64,000 nt of DNA from CAILZL01 sp035548495 (GTDB lineage Bacteria > Pseudomonadota > Gammaproteobacteria > Steroidobacterales > Steroidobacteraceae). The stretch spans positions 1-64,000 of the forward strand of contig DASZSV010000003.1 of NCBI GenBank assembly GCA_035548495.1, given 5' to 3'. Below the pieces are notes generated by a model. The model ran no database searches. It saw only the letters and a list, made by a program, of their open reading frames with translations, and was not told the origin of the DNA. Of the stretch, positions 8,721 through 18,570 are shown one piece after another; within the stretch, counting starts at the first letter, position 1; every line of letters begins with the position of its first letter. Position numbers and translations under genes: made by a program.

Positions 8721-9209
8721 ATGCATAACCCCACCGATGTGACATTGCGCGCCGCCACCGTCAGTGACGTCCCGTTGATACTGCAACTGATTCATGAGCT
8801 CGCCGAATTTGAACGGCTCAGTCACGAAGTAGCCGTCACGGAATCACAACTCACGGAACATCTGTTTGGTGTGCGTCCCTATGCGGAAGTGCTGCTGGCC
8901 TTCGTCAATGAACAACCCGCCGGATTCGCGCTGTTCTTTCACAACTATTCCACGTTCATGGGCAGGCCCGGCATCTATCTTGAAGACCTGTACGTGCGCG
9001 ATGCATTCCGCGGTCAAGGCGTGGGCACAACATTGCTCAACGCGGTAGGACAGCTCGCGGTGTCGCGTAATTGCGGACGTTATGAGTGGTCGGTGCTTAA
9101 CTGGAATAAACGCGCCATTGAGTTTTATGAAAAGATGGGTGCACGTCCGCTCAGCGAATGGACCGTCTATCGCGTCAAGGGCGAGAATCTGCTGAAATTG
9201 AGCACGTAG
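8721..9209 (+). CDS. GNAT family N-acetyltransferase
   Basis: 162 residues from ATG 8721 (MHNPTDVTLRAAT). Acetyl-CoA-binding motif A is seen as YLEDLYVRDAFRGQGVGTTLL, with the Q/RxxGxG/A loop as RGQGVG; motif B is NKRAIEFYEKMGA. The pattern matches the diamine/spermidine acetyltransferase-like subgroup (E, YLEDL, NWN, FYEK), so a polyamine or small amine is a reasonable but unproved substrate. A longer in-frame version from 8547 would run through the divergent kinase gene start and is rejected. Monocistronic; the kinase is divergent with about 100 bases between the starts. Confidence 0.9.
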   Translation: MHNPTDVTLRAATVSDVPLILQLIHELAEFERLSHEVAVTESQLTEHLFGVRPYAEVLLAFVNEQPAGFALFFHNYSTFMGRPGIYLEDLYVRDAFRGQGVGTTLLNAVGQLAVSRNCGRYEWSVLNWNKRAIEFYEKMGARPLSEWTVYRVKGENLLKLST

Positions 9210-9425
9210 TTTCAGACAGTTCATTGGCACTTTTGCAACTGCAATGTACCGGGCACGTGGCACCGCCGGTATTCGCGCATCGCGATTGCCGGCGTCGTAT
9301 CGCGTACCAGCCCAACGAACCGCCTTGTTTGAACTGACGCAAACATGCACAGGCAAACACACCGCACATCATTGCAATTTTGTCGACGGCAACTCAGCGT
9401 GCTGAGATGCAGATGCAATCGCTGA

Positions 9426-10133
9426 TTATTGTCGCGGCAACAGGAACTCCTGATCTCCATACTTGAGAACTGCGCCATCCGGTGTGATGTGTTCCAGCAA
9501 CGGTCCTTCTTTCAGGGTCTGGCCTTCTGCGTACTTTTTCATGTTGATGAACACAAAACGTTCAGCGGCGGTAACCGAATACACGTGGATGTCAAGATGC
9601 AGCGGCGGCAGGTTCAGCGCTGCATTGCCACCCAGACTATCCAGGCTGGGGATAATGCTGCCAGTTTTTTTTGGATCAGTACTGACTGCGCCGCTGGATA
9701 CAATCTTGCCGGCTTCCGCATCTTCAGGCCTGATCTGCCTGACCAGCGGCGGTCCTGCGGGCGGATCGGCATTGGCGAGAATGGCCGCGGTCCGGTCTTC
9801 CTGTGGTTGTGCTTCATCCTGAAGTGATCGCAAATCATTGCCTGGACCGGCCGCTGTTGCACTACCCGCAACTGGTTGCATGACTGATTGTGTTGACGCT
9901 GGCGCAACCGGCGCAGCATTGTTGACCGTGATCATCGGCGCTGTCTGCGCACGGTCACTGCGCAACCACATCACCATCACCAGCATCATGTTCAACAGCA
10001 ACAGGCCAATGACAACAAACATCCACACTGGTTGTGACTGCGCCCGCCGGTAAACCACGGCGGGTTGTGCGCCTTGCGCAAGTTGTTCGCGTTCACGTTC
10101 CGACTTTTTCAATGCATCAAGAATGAAACTCAT
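9426..10133 (-). CDS. gspB: General secretion pathway protein B
   Basis: 235 residues. The conserved N-terminus MSFILDALKKSEREREQ is a hallmark of GspB; one transmembrane helix follows (about 36-58), then a proline/alanine-rich periplasmic linker and the C-terminal GspB domain (LDIHVYSVTAAERFVFINM ... LEHITPDGAVL). GspB works with the GspA ATPase to help the type II secretin assemble through the cell wall. It lies six bases after gspA in the same operon. The core type II secretion genes are not in the window. Confidence 0.93.
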   Translation of the reverse strand: MSFILDALKKSEREREQLAQGAQPAVVYRRAQSQPVWMFVVIGLLLLNMMLVMVMWLRSDRAQTAPMITVNNAAPVAPASTQSVMQPVAGSATAAGPGNDLRSLQDEAQPQEDRTAAILANADPPAGPPLVRQIRPEDAEAGKIVSSGAVSTDPKKTGSIIPSLDSLGGNAALNLPPLHLDIHVYSVTAAERFVFINMKKYAEGQTLKEGPLLEHITPDGAVLKYGDQEFLLPRQ

Positions 10134-10139
10134 GACAGC

Positions 10140-11777
10140 TCAGGATTCAGAATGGTTGAACAGCAATGGACCATGATCATCATTCAACAGTGCATCCAGT
10201 GCAATCAGCGTTTGCATGCCGGCCACACCGTCGGCATCGAGATGATGCAGACGTTGAAATTCGACCACCTGTTTCACCAGATCAGCATCAAAGTAATCCG
10301 GCGATCGTGATGCCGGTGGCGCTGTCGAATCCTTGTTCGTCAAGGACGGCCCTTGTTGTGCTGCCTGCAACGCCTTGCGTACCCATGTCACTTCTTCGCC
10401 GCGTGCGCCCAGCGTCAGCGGATGCTGAGTCGCAATCGCAGGACGCCACAACACCAGGTATTCACCATTCCAGTAACGCGCCAGCGATGCAACGGTAACT
10501 TCACGCCGTTCGCCCGCGACCATGACATCGGCGCTTTCACCGTGCACGCGTGCAAGCACGGCTTGATGCACGGTACCATTGTCATCGTTCAATTGCAGAA
10601 TAGCCGGACGATTCAATCCGGCCAGTTGCGACCACAATCCCTTTTGATACACGCACTGTAATCCCGCCGCGCTGGCCTGGTCGCAGGGTGCGCCTGCGGC
10701 GGAAGCAAGTTTGATGTGCCACAGATCAAACAACGCCGCGAATGCACCATCAGTGCCGCCATCGGCAGGAAGCTGTTTGAACAATGTCGAAACATCAACC
10801 GGCGCTGCTTTTTTTGATGGCGACGGTGATGCTGAATGCACTGCAATCACCGCTTGCGATACCGGTTTTGATTGATGCCACACCATGCCTGCCACGCTGA
10901 TTGCCGCCATCGCCAGCACCGCAGCAACAGTCCATTTCATCCACGGCCACCAGCGATAACTGCGCCAGTGCCCGCCAACTTCATTTGCCGCCGCACGCAC
11001 CAGTGCCGCATCAATCTCCGGTTGCTCCAGCGTATAGGCCGCGAGCAGGGCGCGATCACAGATGATGTTGATCAATCTTGGTACGCCCCTGGTCAGGCGA
11101 TGCACTTCACGCAACGCTGATGTACTGAATACCTCGGCGTTGCTGCCGGCCACTTTCATGCGGTGCCACACATAGGCGGCCGTGTCATCGCGTGACAGGG
11201 CGCCTAGGTGATAACGGCCGGTGATGCGCTGTGCAAGCTGACGCAGATTGCTGTGAGCAAGCAGTTCGCGCAATTCGGGTTGTCCGATCAAAATGATCTG
11301 CAACAGCTTGTGCGTCGCTGTTTCCAGATTGGTGAGCATGCGCACTTGTTCCAGTGTATCTGCAGGCAGGTTTTGCGCTTCGTCGACAATGACGACAACC
11401 CGTCTGCCTCGCGCATGGCGTTCGAGCAAGTGTGCATTCAATGCATCAATCAATGGCTTGCTGCCGCCTGCGATACCGGCTTGCGGCGCGATATGCAATT
11501 CGTGACAGATGGCCTGCAGGAACTCGACGGGCGTCAGTGCGGGATTCACGATCAAGGCCACATCTGCATGCTGCGGCAATTGTTCCAGCAAGGTGCGAAT
11601 CACCGTGGTTTTTCCAGTGCCCACTTCACCCGTCAACTGAATGAAGCCACCCGCCTCGTTGAGGCCGTACATCAAATGCGCAAGCGCTTCCGCGTGGCGC
11701 TCGCTCATGTAGAGATAGCGCGGATCGGGTGTAATGGCGAACGGCTTTTCGTTCAATCCGAAAAAGCGCGTGTACAT
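10140..11777 (-). CDS. gspA: General secretion pathway ATPase GspA/ExeA
   Basis: 545 residues from ATG 11777 (MYTRFFGLNEKPFAITPDPRYLY, the classic ExeA start; quoted in part). The cytosolic AAA domain has Walker A GEVGTGKTT and Walker B VVVIVDEAQNLP. A transmembrane helix lies near residues 287-308 (MKWTVAAVLAMAAISVAG), followed by a peptidase-C39-like region (LNRPAILQL ... YWNGEYLVLWRP) and a C-terminal peptidoglycan-binding domain (LGARGEEVTWVRKAL ... DADGVAGMQTL). With GspB it remodels peptidoglycan for secretin insertion. An in-frame extension to 11903 would enter the 3' end of dinB and is not used. Confidence 0.95.
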   Translation of the reverse strand: MYTRFFGLNEKPFAITPDPRYLYMSERHAEALAHLMYGLNEAGGFIQLTGEVGTGKTTVIRTLLEQLPQHADVALIVNPALTPVEFLQAICHELHIAPQAGIAGGSKPLIDALNAHLLERHARGRRVVVIVDEAQNLPADTLEQVRMLTNLETATHKLLQIILIGQPELRELLAHSNLRQLAQRITGRYHLGALSRDDTAAYVWHRMKVAGSNAEVFSTSALREVHRLTRGVPRLINIICDRALLAAYTLEQPEIDAALVRAAANEVGGHWRSYRWWPWMKWTVAAVLAMAAISVAGMVWHQSKPVSQAVIAVHSASPSPSKKAAPVDVSTLFKQLPADGGTDGAFAALFDLWHIKLASAAGAPCDQASAAGLQCVYQKGLWSQLAGLNRPAILQLNDDNGTVHQAVLARVHGESADVMVAGERREVTVASLARYWNGEYLVLWRPAIATQHPLTLGARGEEVTWVRKALQAAQQGPSLTNKDSTAPPASRSPDYFDADLVKQVVEFQRLHHLDADGVAGMQTLIALDALLNDDHGPLLFNHSES

Positions 11778-11853
11778 GCTGGTTGAGCCTGTAGCGTGAA
11801 TCGTGACTGTCAATACTACTATGCGTGCGATTCGCCGCGCAGCAAAATGTGGC

Positions 11854-13047
11854 CTATTTGCGATTAAGTTTGGTTGCCGGTTTTGCTGCCTGATGCAGCA
11901 CATCGCCGCGGGTCAAGGCGATGGAACCGAATTTTTCGCGTATGCGATCAACCGCCGCATCGAGCTCGCGATTGCGTGCTGACTGCGGCGTGGCGAACAA
12001 TTCCAGTTGCGCGGCTTCAGTCAGATCGGAAACACCGACACCGAGCAACCGCAGTGAAACAGGCGCGTTTTCACGCAGCCATTCCTCCATCAATTCGTTT
12101 GCAGTGTGATCAATCACACGCGTTTCCTGCGTGGGCGGATGAATGTGTTGCTGGCGCGTGAAGGTGGTGAAATCGTTGCGGCGGATTTTCACAATCACAC
12201 AGCTGGTTTGCAGTTGCGCCGCCCGCAGGCGGCTCGCAGTACGATCGGCAAGCCTGCTCAATTCGGCGTGAATCCGTGATGGCAGATGAATGTCGGTATC
12301 AAAGGTGATTTCGCTGCTGATCTGCTTTTCATCACCATCGGCAATCACCGGACGATCATCAACGCCACTGGCGCGCGCCTGTACCTGCGCCGTGTACTTG
12401 CCAAAGAGCGGCTTCAATTGCTGTTCATTGGCATGCCGCAAGTCACTGAAGGTGAGAATGTTCAACGCGTGCAGGCGGGGAACGGTTTTTTTGCCGATGC
12501 CAAACAGCCGCGACACCGGCAATGGATCAAGCACGGCATGAATATCCTTTTCATTGACCATCATCAATCCGTCGGGCTTGCGTAAATCAGAAGCGATCTT
12601 TGCGATCAATTTGTTCGGCGCAACTCCGACCGATGCGGTGAGTTGTGTGCGCGCATGAATTTTTGATTTGATTTCCACGGCAATTTGTTCTGCGCTGCCG
12701 AAAGCGGATTGACTGTGCGTAACATCGAGAAAGGCTTCATCCAGCGACAGTCCTTCAACCAGTGGTGTGTATTCGTGAAAGATTGCGAATATCTCTTTCG
12801 ACACCGATTGATAGTGCTTGATTCGCGGCGATATGCAGATGGCTTGCGGGCAGCGCTGCAGGGCTTCGCGCATGGGCATGGCCGAGTGTACGCCGAACGC
12901 GCGCACTTCATAACTCGCCGCCGCAACAACACCGCGATTGCCGGTGCCGCCCACAATCACCGGCTTGCCTTTCAGTTGCGGATTGTCACGCTGCTCCACC
13001 GATGCGTAGAACGCATCCATGTCGACATGAAGAATGGCTCGTGTCAT
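11854..13047 (-). CDS. dinB: DNA polymerase IV
   Basis: 397 residues from ATG 13047. Y-family translesion polymerase: metal site ILHVDMDAFYASVEQRD, fingers VIVGGTGNRGVVAAASYEVR, catalytic SLDEAFLDVT, helix-hairpin-helix LFGIGKKTVPRLHAL, and a little-finger domain that ends in a non-typical tail (LHQAAKPATKLNRK) rather than a clear clamp-binding motif. An alternative start at 13077 (MVFFLSPSSF) would add ten unlikely residues. It acts in error-prone bypass replication and is often LexA-controlled, but I saw no convincing LexA box upstream. 76 bases separate it from gspA downstream. Confidence 0.95.
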   Translation of the reverse strand: MTRAILHVDMDAFYASVEQRDNPQLKGKPVIVGGTGNRGVVAAASYEVRAFGVHSAMPMREALQRCPQAICISPRIKHYQSVSKEIFAIFHEYTPLVEGLSLDEAFLDVTHSQSAFGSAEQIAVEIKSKIHARTQLTASVGVAPNKLIAKIASDLRKPDGLMMVNEKDIHAVLDPLPVSRLFGIGKKTVPRLHALNILTFSDLRHANEQQLKPLFGKYTAQVQARASGVDDRPVIADGDEKQISSEITFDTDIHLPSRIHAELSRLADRTASRLRAAQLQTSCVIVKIRRNDFTTFTRQQHIHPPTQETRVIDHTANELMEEWLRENAPVSLRLLGVGVSDLTEAAQLELFATPQSARNRELDAAVDRIREKFGSIALTRGDVLHQAAKPATKLNRK

Positions 13048-13141
13048 GAATGACGAGGGTGATAAGAAGAAGACCACTACCGGCGGCGACGCAGTGAATC
13101 AGATCGGGGCCGTCCCGTCAAATCAGCTAACTATGATTATA

Positions 13142-13981
13142 TCAACGCTCCGGAAAATCGACGCCGGTGCAATCGACCGTCAGCTTCCACAATCGCTGCG
13201 CATTTGCATCGTGTTGCGCGTGAATGGAGGGAAGTTGACGTTGACAACGGACATAGTAACCACCGCTGATTGCGTTCACTTCGGACGATTGCGCGAGATA
13301 CAACAATGTCTGTGCACCCTGTTGCGGCGACAGGCCGAACAACCGCTTGCGCATTTTCGTCAATGTGCGCCACATCAGGCCGGTGTTGTCGGCGAAGCGT
13401 GTCGCGACAAAACCCGGATGAAATGCATTGACGGTGATTCGTTCTCCTTTCAGCAGTTGCGACAGCCGTCGCACGAATAACAGATTCTCCAGCTTGGATT
13501 GCGCATAACCCAGCACACCATTGCGTTGCAGATTGTCAAAGTCCATGGTTGCATAGCGGTGCGCACGCGAAGCCGTGCAAATGATGCGTGCGCCGTCTGC
13601 TCTTCTCAGCGATGGAAGCAGCATCAGCGTCAACACATGATAAGCAAGATGATTGACCGCAAAGGTGGGTGACAGACCATCAACAGTAATCACGTCACCC
13701 ATGAATACCGCACCGGCGTTGTTGATCAGCATGTCAATTACGGGTTCCGCCGCAGCAATATCCAACGCCACCCTTTTCATCTCTGCGATGCTGGAAAGAT
13801 CGGCAATGTGCGCGGCATGTTGTACAGCAGAATTGGCTGCCTGCAACCTGACCATCAATGCATTGGCGCGATCCGGACTACGCGCAATAAAAATGATGCG
13901 TGCCCCATCAGCGGCAAGACGCAGCGCCGCCACCTCGCCAATGCCGGACGTTGCACCGGTAATCACAATGTTCTGGTTCAT
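13142..13981 (-). CDS. Short-chain dehydrogenase/reductase
   Basis: 279 residues from ATG 13981 (MNQNIVITGATSGIG; an ATG at 13999 is possible). Classical SDR features: cofactor loop TGATSGIG (8-15), an NADP-type arginine in FIARSPDR, DLSS, NNAGA, and the active-site YAQSK (YxxxK). The position of the catalytic serine reads ICTASRAHR. The C-terminal WKLTVDCTGVDF resembles retinol-dehydrogenase-like SDRs, so the substrate is likely a lipid-type alcohol or ketone, but this is not established. Transcribed toward dinB, 94 bases away. Confidence 0.9.
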   Translation of the reverse strand: MNQNIVITGATSGIGEVAALRLAADGARIIFIARSPDRANALMVRLQAANSAVQHAAHIADLSSIAEMKRVALDIAAAEPVIDMLINNAGAVFMGDVITVDGLSPTFAVNHLAYHVLTLMLLPSLRRADGARIICTASRAHRYATMDFDNLQRNGVLGYAQSKLENLLFVRRLSQLLKGERITVNAFHPGFVATRFADNTGLMWRTLTKMRKRLFGLSPQQGAQTLLYLAQSSEVNAISGGYYVRCQRQLPSIHAQHDANAQRLWKLTVDCTGVDFPER

Positions 13982-14112
13982 GCCGGCATGATGTCGCAAA
14001 CGTGTTGCAGAAACATAACCACTTTGATGTTGTCATCGGTGTGAGACTGCAAACATCCGAAACTTCCGAAACTGAAGAGATCGTTGAAACCTGACTGAGC
14101 GGGCCAAGGCAA

Positions 14113-14139
14113 AGGGCCGGCGCGGGGAATGCACCGGTC
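14113..14139 (-). terminator. Imperfect GC-rich hairpin after RND operon
   Basis: Read on the minus strand, GGACCGGTGC and GCGCCGGCCC pair at 8 of 10 positions around a short loop and are followed by TTTGCC, 40 bases after the permease stop. Plausible intrinsic terminator with a weak U-tract. Confidence 0.4.
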
Positions 14140-14179
14140 CTTAGTTGATGATTTGTTGCGAATGATCTGCTGAACAGGC

Positions 14180-17100
14180 TCAGCGTTGTTCAGGTGTGTT
14201 GCTGTCCTCATCTTCCGGCAGCTCCGGCAAGCTATGGAACATGTGCTGCACAATGACGAAGAACAACGGAATGAAGAAAATGCCGAGAAACGTTCCACCC
14301 AGCATGCCGCCGAACACGCCGGTGCCGATGGCGCGTTGCGCGCCTGCGCCTGCACCGGTGGCCATCGCCAGCGGCAACACGCCCAGACCAAACGCCAGCG
14401 ATGTCATCAGGATGGGACGCAGACGATCATGCACTGCATGCAGTGTGGCATGAATGACGCCATGGCCCTGCTCAACATACTCTTTGGCAAATTCCACAAT
14501 AAGAATGGCATTCTTGCTGGAGATACCGATGGTGGTCAGCATCGCCACCTGGAAGTAGATATCCCGCTGCAATCCCAGCGCTGAAGTTGCAATGATGGCG
14601 CCAATGATGCCCAGTGGCGCAGCCAGCAGAATCGCAACAGGAATTGACCAGCTTTCATACAATGCAGCAAGACACAGGAACACGATGACAAATGACAATG
14701 AATACAACAGTGGTGTCTGTGCACCTGCGGCACGTTCCTGATATGACTGACCCGTCCAGTCCACCGTGAACCCTGGCGGCAATTGCGCCGCGAGTTTTTG
14801 CACTTCGTCCATGGCTTCACCGGAACTCACGCCCGGCGCAGCTTCACCATTGATGTTTACTGCAGAGACGCCGTTGTAACGTTCCAGACGCGGCGATCCG
14901 TATTCCCAATGCGAAGTGGCGAAGGATGCAGTCGATACCATTTCACCCTTGTTGTTGCGCACATACCAGCGATTGAAATCTTCGGGCACCATGCGATACG
15001 GCGCGTCGGCCTGCACGATGACGCGCTTTACGCGTCCGCGATCAATGAAGTCGTCAATATAACGGCCGCCCCACGCCACACTGAGTGTGTTGTTGACATC
15101 GGCCATGGACAGCCCCAGCGATGTGGCTTTTTGCGCATCGATATCCAGATGGAACTGCGGCGCATCTTCCTGACCATTGGGACGCACGTTGGCCAGCAGC
15201 TTGTCCTTCGAGGCCATGAACAGGAATTGATTGCGTGCGGCAATCAATGCTTCATGACCCTGATTGTTGATGTCCTTCAGATAGAAATTGAAACCGGCGG
15301 AATTGCCGAGTTCGGTCACCGGCGGCGGCGCAAATGCAAATGCCAGTGCATCCTTGATTTGCGACAGCGGACCATAGGCACGCATCTGCACAGCCTTGGC
15401 ACTGAGATTTTTTGATTCACGCTCTGCCCAGGGCTTCAACAGTACAAAGCCGAATCCGGTGTTCTGTCCGCCGCCGCTGAAGCTGAAACCGGCGACGGTA
15501 AAGATCGACGCTACGGCATCTTTTTCATCCACCAGAAAATGTTTCTCCACCTGATCAAGCGCCTTGATGGTTCGTTCCTGTGTGGCGCCCACCGGTGCCT
15601 GCACCAGCGTGAACAACACACCCTGATCTTCATCAGGCAGGAAAGCAGTGGGCAAATGGATGAACAACAAACCCATCAATGAGGCAAGCGCCACATACAC
15701 CAGCATGAAACGTCCGGGGCGCGACACTATGCGCGACACAATGCCTTGATAGCGTTTGTTGCCGCTGTTGAACTTGCGGTTGAACCACACGAAGAATGGA
15801 TGCGCTGCATGGCCGCTGCTTTTGTCGACGGGCTTCAACAACGTGGCACACAATGCCGGCGTCAACACGATGGCGACAATCACCGACAGCACCATTGCCG
15901 ATACGATGGTGACCGAGAATTGCCGGTAAATCACCCCGGTTGAACCCGAGAGAAACGCCATGGGAATGAACACCGCAGACAGTACCGTGGCGATGCCGAT
16001 CAGGGCACTGGTGATCTGATCCATGGAACGCCGTGTTGCTTCCACCGGCGACAGATTCTGTTCGGTCATCAGACGTTCAACGTTTTCCACCACCACAATG
16101 GCGTCGTCAACCAGCAGACCGATGGCGAGCACCACGGCAAACATGGTGAGCATGTTGATGGAGAAACCCGCAACATTCAGAACTGCAAAGGTACCGAGCA
16201 ACACCACCGGCACCGCAATGGTGGGAATCAATGTGGCGCGCAGGTTTTGCAGGAACAGGAACATCACGAGGAATACCAGCACAATGGCTTCCAGCAATGT
16301 TTTCACCACTTCTTCAATCGACTTGCGGATGAAGGGCGTGGTGTCGTAAGGAATCAATGCCTTCAATCCTTTCGGCAATGTCGGGCGGATCTTGTTGAGC
16401 AGATCGGTGACACGATTCACCGTGCTCAAGGCATTGGCGCCCGTTGCCAATGTGATGCCCATGCCGGATGCGGGCTGGCCGTTGTATTTCGCTGATACGG
16501 TGTAATCCGCCTGACCCAGTTCCACCCGTGCGACATCACCCAATCGCAAAATGGAGCCACGATCATTGCTGCGGATGATGATGTTGCGGAATTCTTCGGG
16601 TGTGTGCAAACGGCCCATTGCAGTGATGGTGGCATTCAATTGCTGGCCCGGTACTGAAGGCGTGCCACCAAGCTGTCCAACGGAAATTTGCGCGTTCTGC
16701 GCCTGTATGGCAGAAATGACATCACCCGGCGTCAGGTCATAGGCATTGAGCTTGTTGGGATCAAGCCAGATGCGCATCGCATACTTGTCGCCGAACAATC
16801 GCACCGTGCCTACACCTTCAACGCGGCTGATCTGATCAACCACATGTGTGGACAGGTAGTCGGCGATGTCACCGCGATTCATTTTGCCGTCTTCGGATAC
16901 GAAGCCGATGGCCACAAGGAATGCGCTGTTGGCCTTGCTGACACTGATGCCTTGCTGCTGCACGATTTGCGGCAGCAATGGTGTGGCCTGTTGCACGCGG
17001 TTCTGAACCTGCACCTGTGCGGTATCGGGATTGGTGCCGCTGGCAAAGGTCAGGGTGATGGCAACACTGCCGTTGTTGTCACTGGTGGAATTGATGTAGA

Positions 17101-17326
17101 GCAATCCATCCAGTCCCGTGAGATTCTGTTCGATGATTTGTGTAACGGAATCTTCAACGGTTTTTGCAGAAGCGCCGGGATACGCGGCCGTTACTGAAAT
17201 GGATGGTGGCGCAATCTCCGGATAACGCGAGATGGGCACACGCGTAATTGCCAGTGCACCAATCAGCATGATGATAATCGCGACCACCCATGCAAAGATC
17301 GGCCGATCAATAAAAAACCGTGACAT
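14180..17326 (-). CDS. RND multidrug efflux permease, HAE1 (AcrB) family
   Basis: 1048 residues, the normal AcrB length. The N-terminus MSRFFIDRPIFAWVVAIII is typical, followed by two halves each with a large periplasmic loop and six membrane helices. The proton-relay region in TM4 shows the two aspartates (GLLVDDAIVVVENVER), with the TM4 lead-in MLTMFAVVLAIG, and the C-terminal half ends in VQHMFHSLPELPEDE. It exports hydrophobic compounds using proton influx, together with the fusion protein encoded 13 bases upstream. No outer-membrane channel gene follows, so a TolC elsewhere is needed. Confidence 0.96.
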   Translation of the reverse strand: MSRFFIDRPIFAWVVAIIIMLIGALAITRVPISRYPEIAPPSISVTAAYPGASAKTVEDSVTQIIEQNLTGLDGLLYINSTSDNNGSVAITLTFASGTNPDTAQVQVQNRVQQATPLLPQIVQQQGISVSKANSAFLVAIGFVSEDGKMNRGDIADYLSTHVVDQISRVEGVGTVRLFGDKYAMRIWLDPNKLNAYDLTPGDVISAIQAQNAQISVGQLGGTPSVPGQQLNATITAMGRLHTPEEFRNIIIRSNDRGSILRLGDVARVELGQADYTVSAKYNGQPASGMGITLATGANALSTVNRVTDLLNKIRPTLPKGLKALIPYDTTPFIRKSIEEVVKTLLEAIVLVFLVMFLFLQNLRATLIPTIAVPVVLLGTFAVLNVAGFSINMLTMFAVVLAIGLLVDDAIVVVENVERLMTEQNLSPVEATRRSMDQITSALIGIATVLSAVFIPMAFLSGSTGVIYRQFSVTIVSAMVLSVIVAIVLTPALCATLLKPVDKSSGHAAHPFFVWFNRKFNSGNKRYQGIVSRIVSRPGRFMLVYVALASLMGLLFIHLPTAFLPDEDQGVLFTLVQAPVGATQERTIKALDQVEKHFLVDEKDAVASIFTVAGFSFSGGGQNTGFGFVLLKPWAERESKNLSAKAVQMRAYGPLSQIKDALAFAFAPPPVTELGNSAGFNFYLKDINNQGHEALIAARNQFLFMASKDKLLANVRPNGQEDAPQFHLDIDAQKATSLGLSMADVNNTLSVAWGGRYIDDFIDRGRVKRVIVQADAPYRMVPEDFNRWYVRNNKGEMVSTASFATSHWEYGSPRLERYNGVSAVNINGEAAPGVSSGEAMDEVQKLAAQLPPGFTVDWTGQSYQERAAGAQTPLLYSLSFVIVFLCLAALYESWSIPVAILLAAPLGIIGAIIATSALGLQRDIYFQVAMLTTIGISSKNAILIVEFAKEYVEQGHGVIHATLHAVHDRLRPILMTSLAFGLGVLPLAMATGAGAGAQRAIGTGVFGGMLGGTFLGIFFIPLFFVIVQHMFHSLPELPEDEDSNTPEQR

Positions 17327-17339
17327 GCGCTGTTCCTGT

Positions 17340-18515
17340 TTAGTGATTGCCTGCCGTTGCGGCTTCTGAACTCTGCGTGCCGGCTTCCACCGGATTGACG
17401 CTCATGCCCGGCTGAACTTTCTGCACACCTTCAACGATCACGCGATCACCTGCGGCAAGACCGTCTTCGACCAGCCACTGATCACCCACGGTGCGCGATA
17501 CCCTGACATTGCGCAGCTCAACCTTGTTGTCCTTGTCCACCACCAGCGCGGTTGCCGCTCCTTTCGGATCGCGCGTCACACCCTGCTGCGGCGCCAGCAC
17601 ACCATTGGGCAACACTCCTTCATTCACCACGGCACGCACATACATGCCGGGCATCAGCAATCCATCGGGATTCGGCACAACCACACGCAACATCAGGTTG
17701 CCAGTGCTGGGATCAACCGTCACGTCGGCAAACTGCAGCTTGCCTTCGTGGCTGTATTCGCTGCCATCCTGCAACACAATCTTCGCCGGCGTGCCCGAAC
17801 CTCTGGCCTGCACGCGGCCTGCTTCAACTTCGCGCTTGAAACTCAGCCATTCACTGCTCGATTGATTGACATCCACATAGATCGGATCCAGCTGCGTCAC
17901 CGTGGCCAGCGCCGTTGCCTGATTGGCAGTAACCAGCGCTCCGGGTGTCACCGATGAACCACCAATGCGCCCGCTGATGGGCGATTCAATGTGCGCATAA
18001 TTGAGATTCACTTTGGCGGTCGCCACGGCTGCTTCTCCTGCTGCCACATCGGCCCTGGCCTGACCCAATGCAGCAACTGCATTGTCATTGTCCTGCTTGC
18101 TGATCAAACCCTGCTTCACCAGTTCAGCTGCACGATTGGCGGCCAGTTGTGCTACCTGCAAACCCGCCTGTGCTTTTTGCAACGTAGCTTGCGCATTTTG
18201 GTACTGTGCCTGATACAGGGCATCATCAATTTCATACAAGGACTGTCCGGCTTTCACATAGGCGCCTTCAGTAAACAAGCGACGCTTGACGATGCCGTTG
18301 ACCTGCGGACGCACTTCGGAAATGAGATAGGCGCTGGTGCGGCCGGGCAATTCACGTGTCAACGCAACAGGCCCGGCTTTGAGTGTGACCACGGTGACTT
18401 GCGGAGCAAATCCACTCATGGCACCGCCTTGCTGCTTGCCGCATGCGGATAACAAAACCAGTAACACACCAAGCACACCGGCCAAACGGCCGGACAAAGG
18501 TTGTATGCAACGCAC
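17340..18515 (-). CDS. RND efflux periplasmic adaptor (AcrA/MexA type), lipoprotein
   Basis: 391 residues from GTG 18515. A lipoprotein signal is present (VLLVLLSACGKQQ, cysteine near residue 26). The lipoyl/barrel-sandwich halves flank a long alpha-helical hairpin (LYEIDDALYQAQYQNAQATL ... NRAAELVKQGLISKQD; quoted in part), followed by ISGRIGGSSVTPGALV and the beta-barrel/membrane-proximal domains (VPNPDGLLMPGMYVRA). It links the RND permease to an outer-membrane channel. First gene of the operon. AAGGTG precedes the GTG start by about five bases. A 7-4-7 inverted repeat about 40 bases upstream may be its operator. Confidence 0.95.
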   Translation of the reverse strand: MRCIQPLSGRLAGVLGVLLVLLSACGKQQGGAMSGFAPQVTVVTLKAGPVALTRELPGRTSAYLISEVRPQVNGIVKRRLFTEGAYVKAGQSLYEIDDALYQAQYQNAQATLQKAQAGLQVAQLAANRAAELVKQGLISKQDNDNAVAALGQARADVAAGEAAVATAKVNLNYAHIESPISGRIGGSSVTPGALVTANQATALATVTQLDPIYVDVNQSSSEWLSFKREVEAGRVQARGSGTPAKIVLQDGSEYSHEGKLQFADVTVDPSTGNLMLRVVVPNPDGLLMPGMYVRAVVNEGVLPNGVLAPQQGVTRDPKGAATALVVDKDNKVELRNVRVSRTVGDQWLVEDGLAAGDRVIVEGVQKVQPGMSVNPVEAGTQSSEAATAGNH

Positions 18516-18552
18516 GCGACACCTTGAAGGTAAATCCGAAAGAAAACGACCT

Positions 18553-18570
18553 TATTCAATTATTTGAATA
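18553..18570 (-). promoter_or_regulatory. Putative operator upstream of RND operon
   Basis: TATTCAA-TTAT-TTGAATA, a perfect inverted repeat with 7-base arms and a 4-base spacer, lies 38 bases before the adaptor start in an A+T-rich stretch of the 215-base gap to the divergent glycosidase gene. The symmetry and position suit a dimeric repressor. The regulator is not in the window. Confidence 0.45.
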
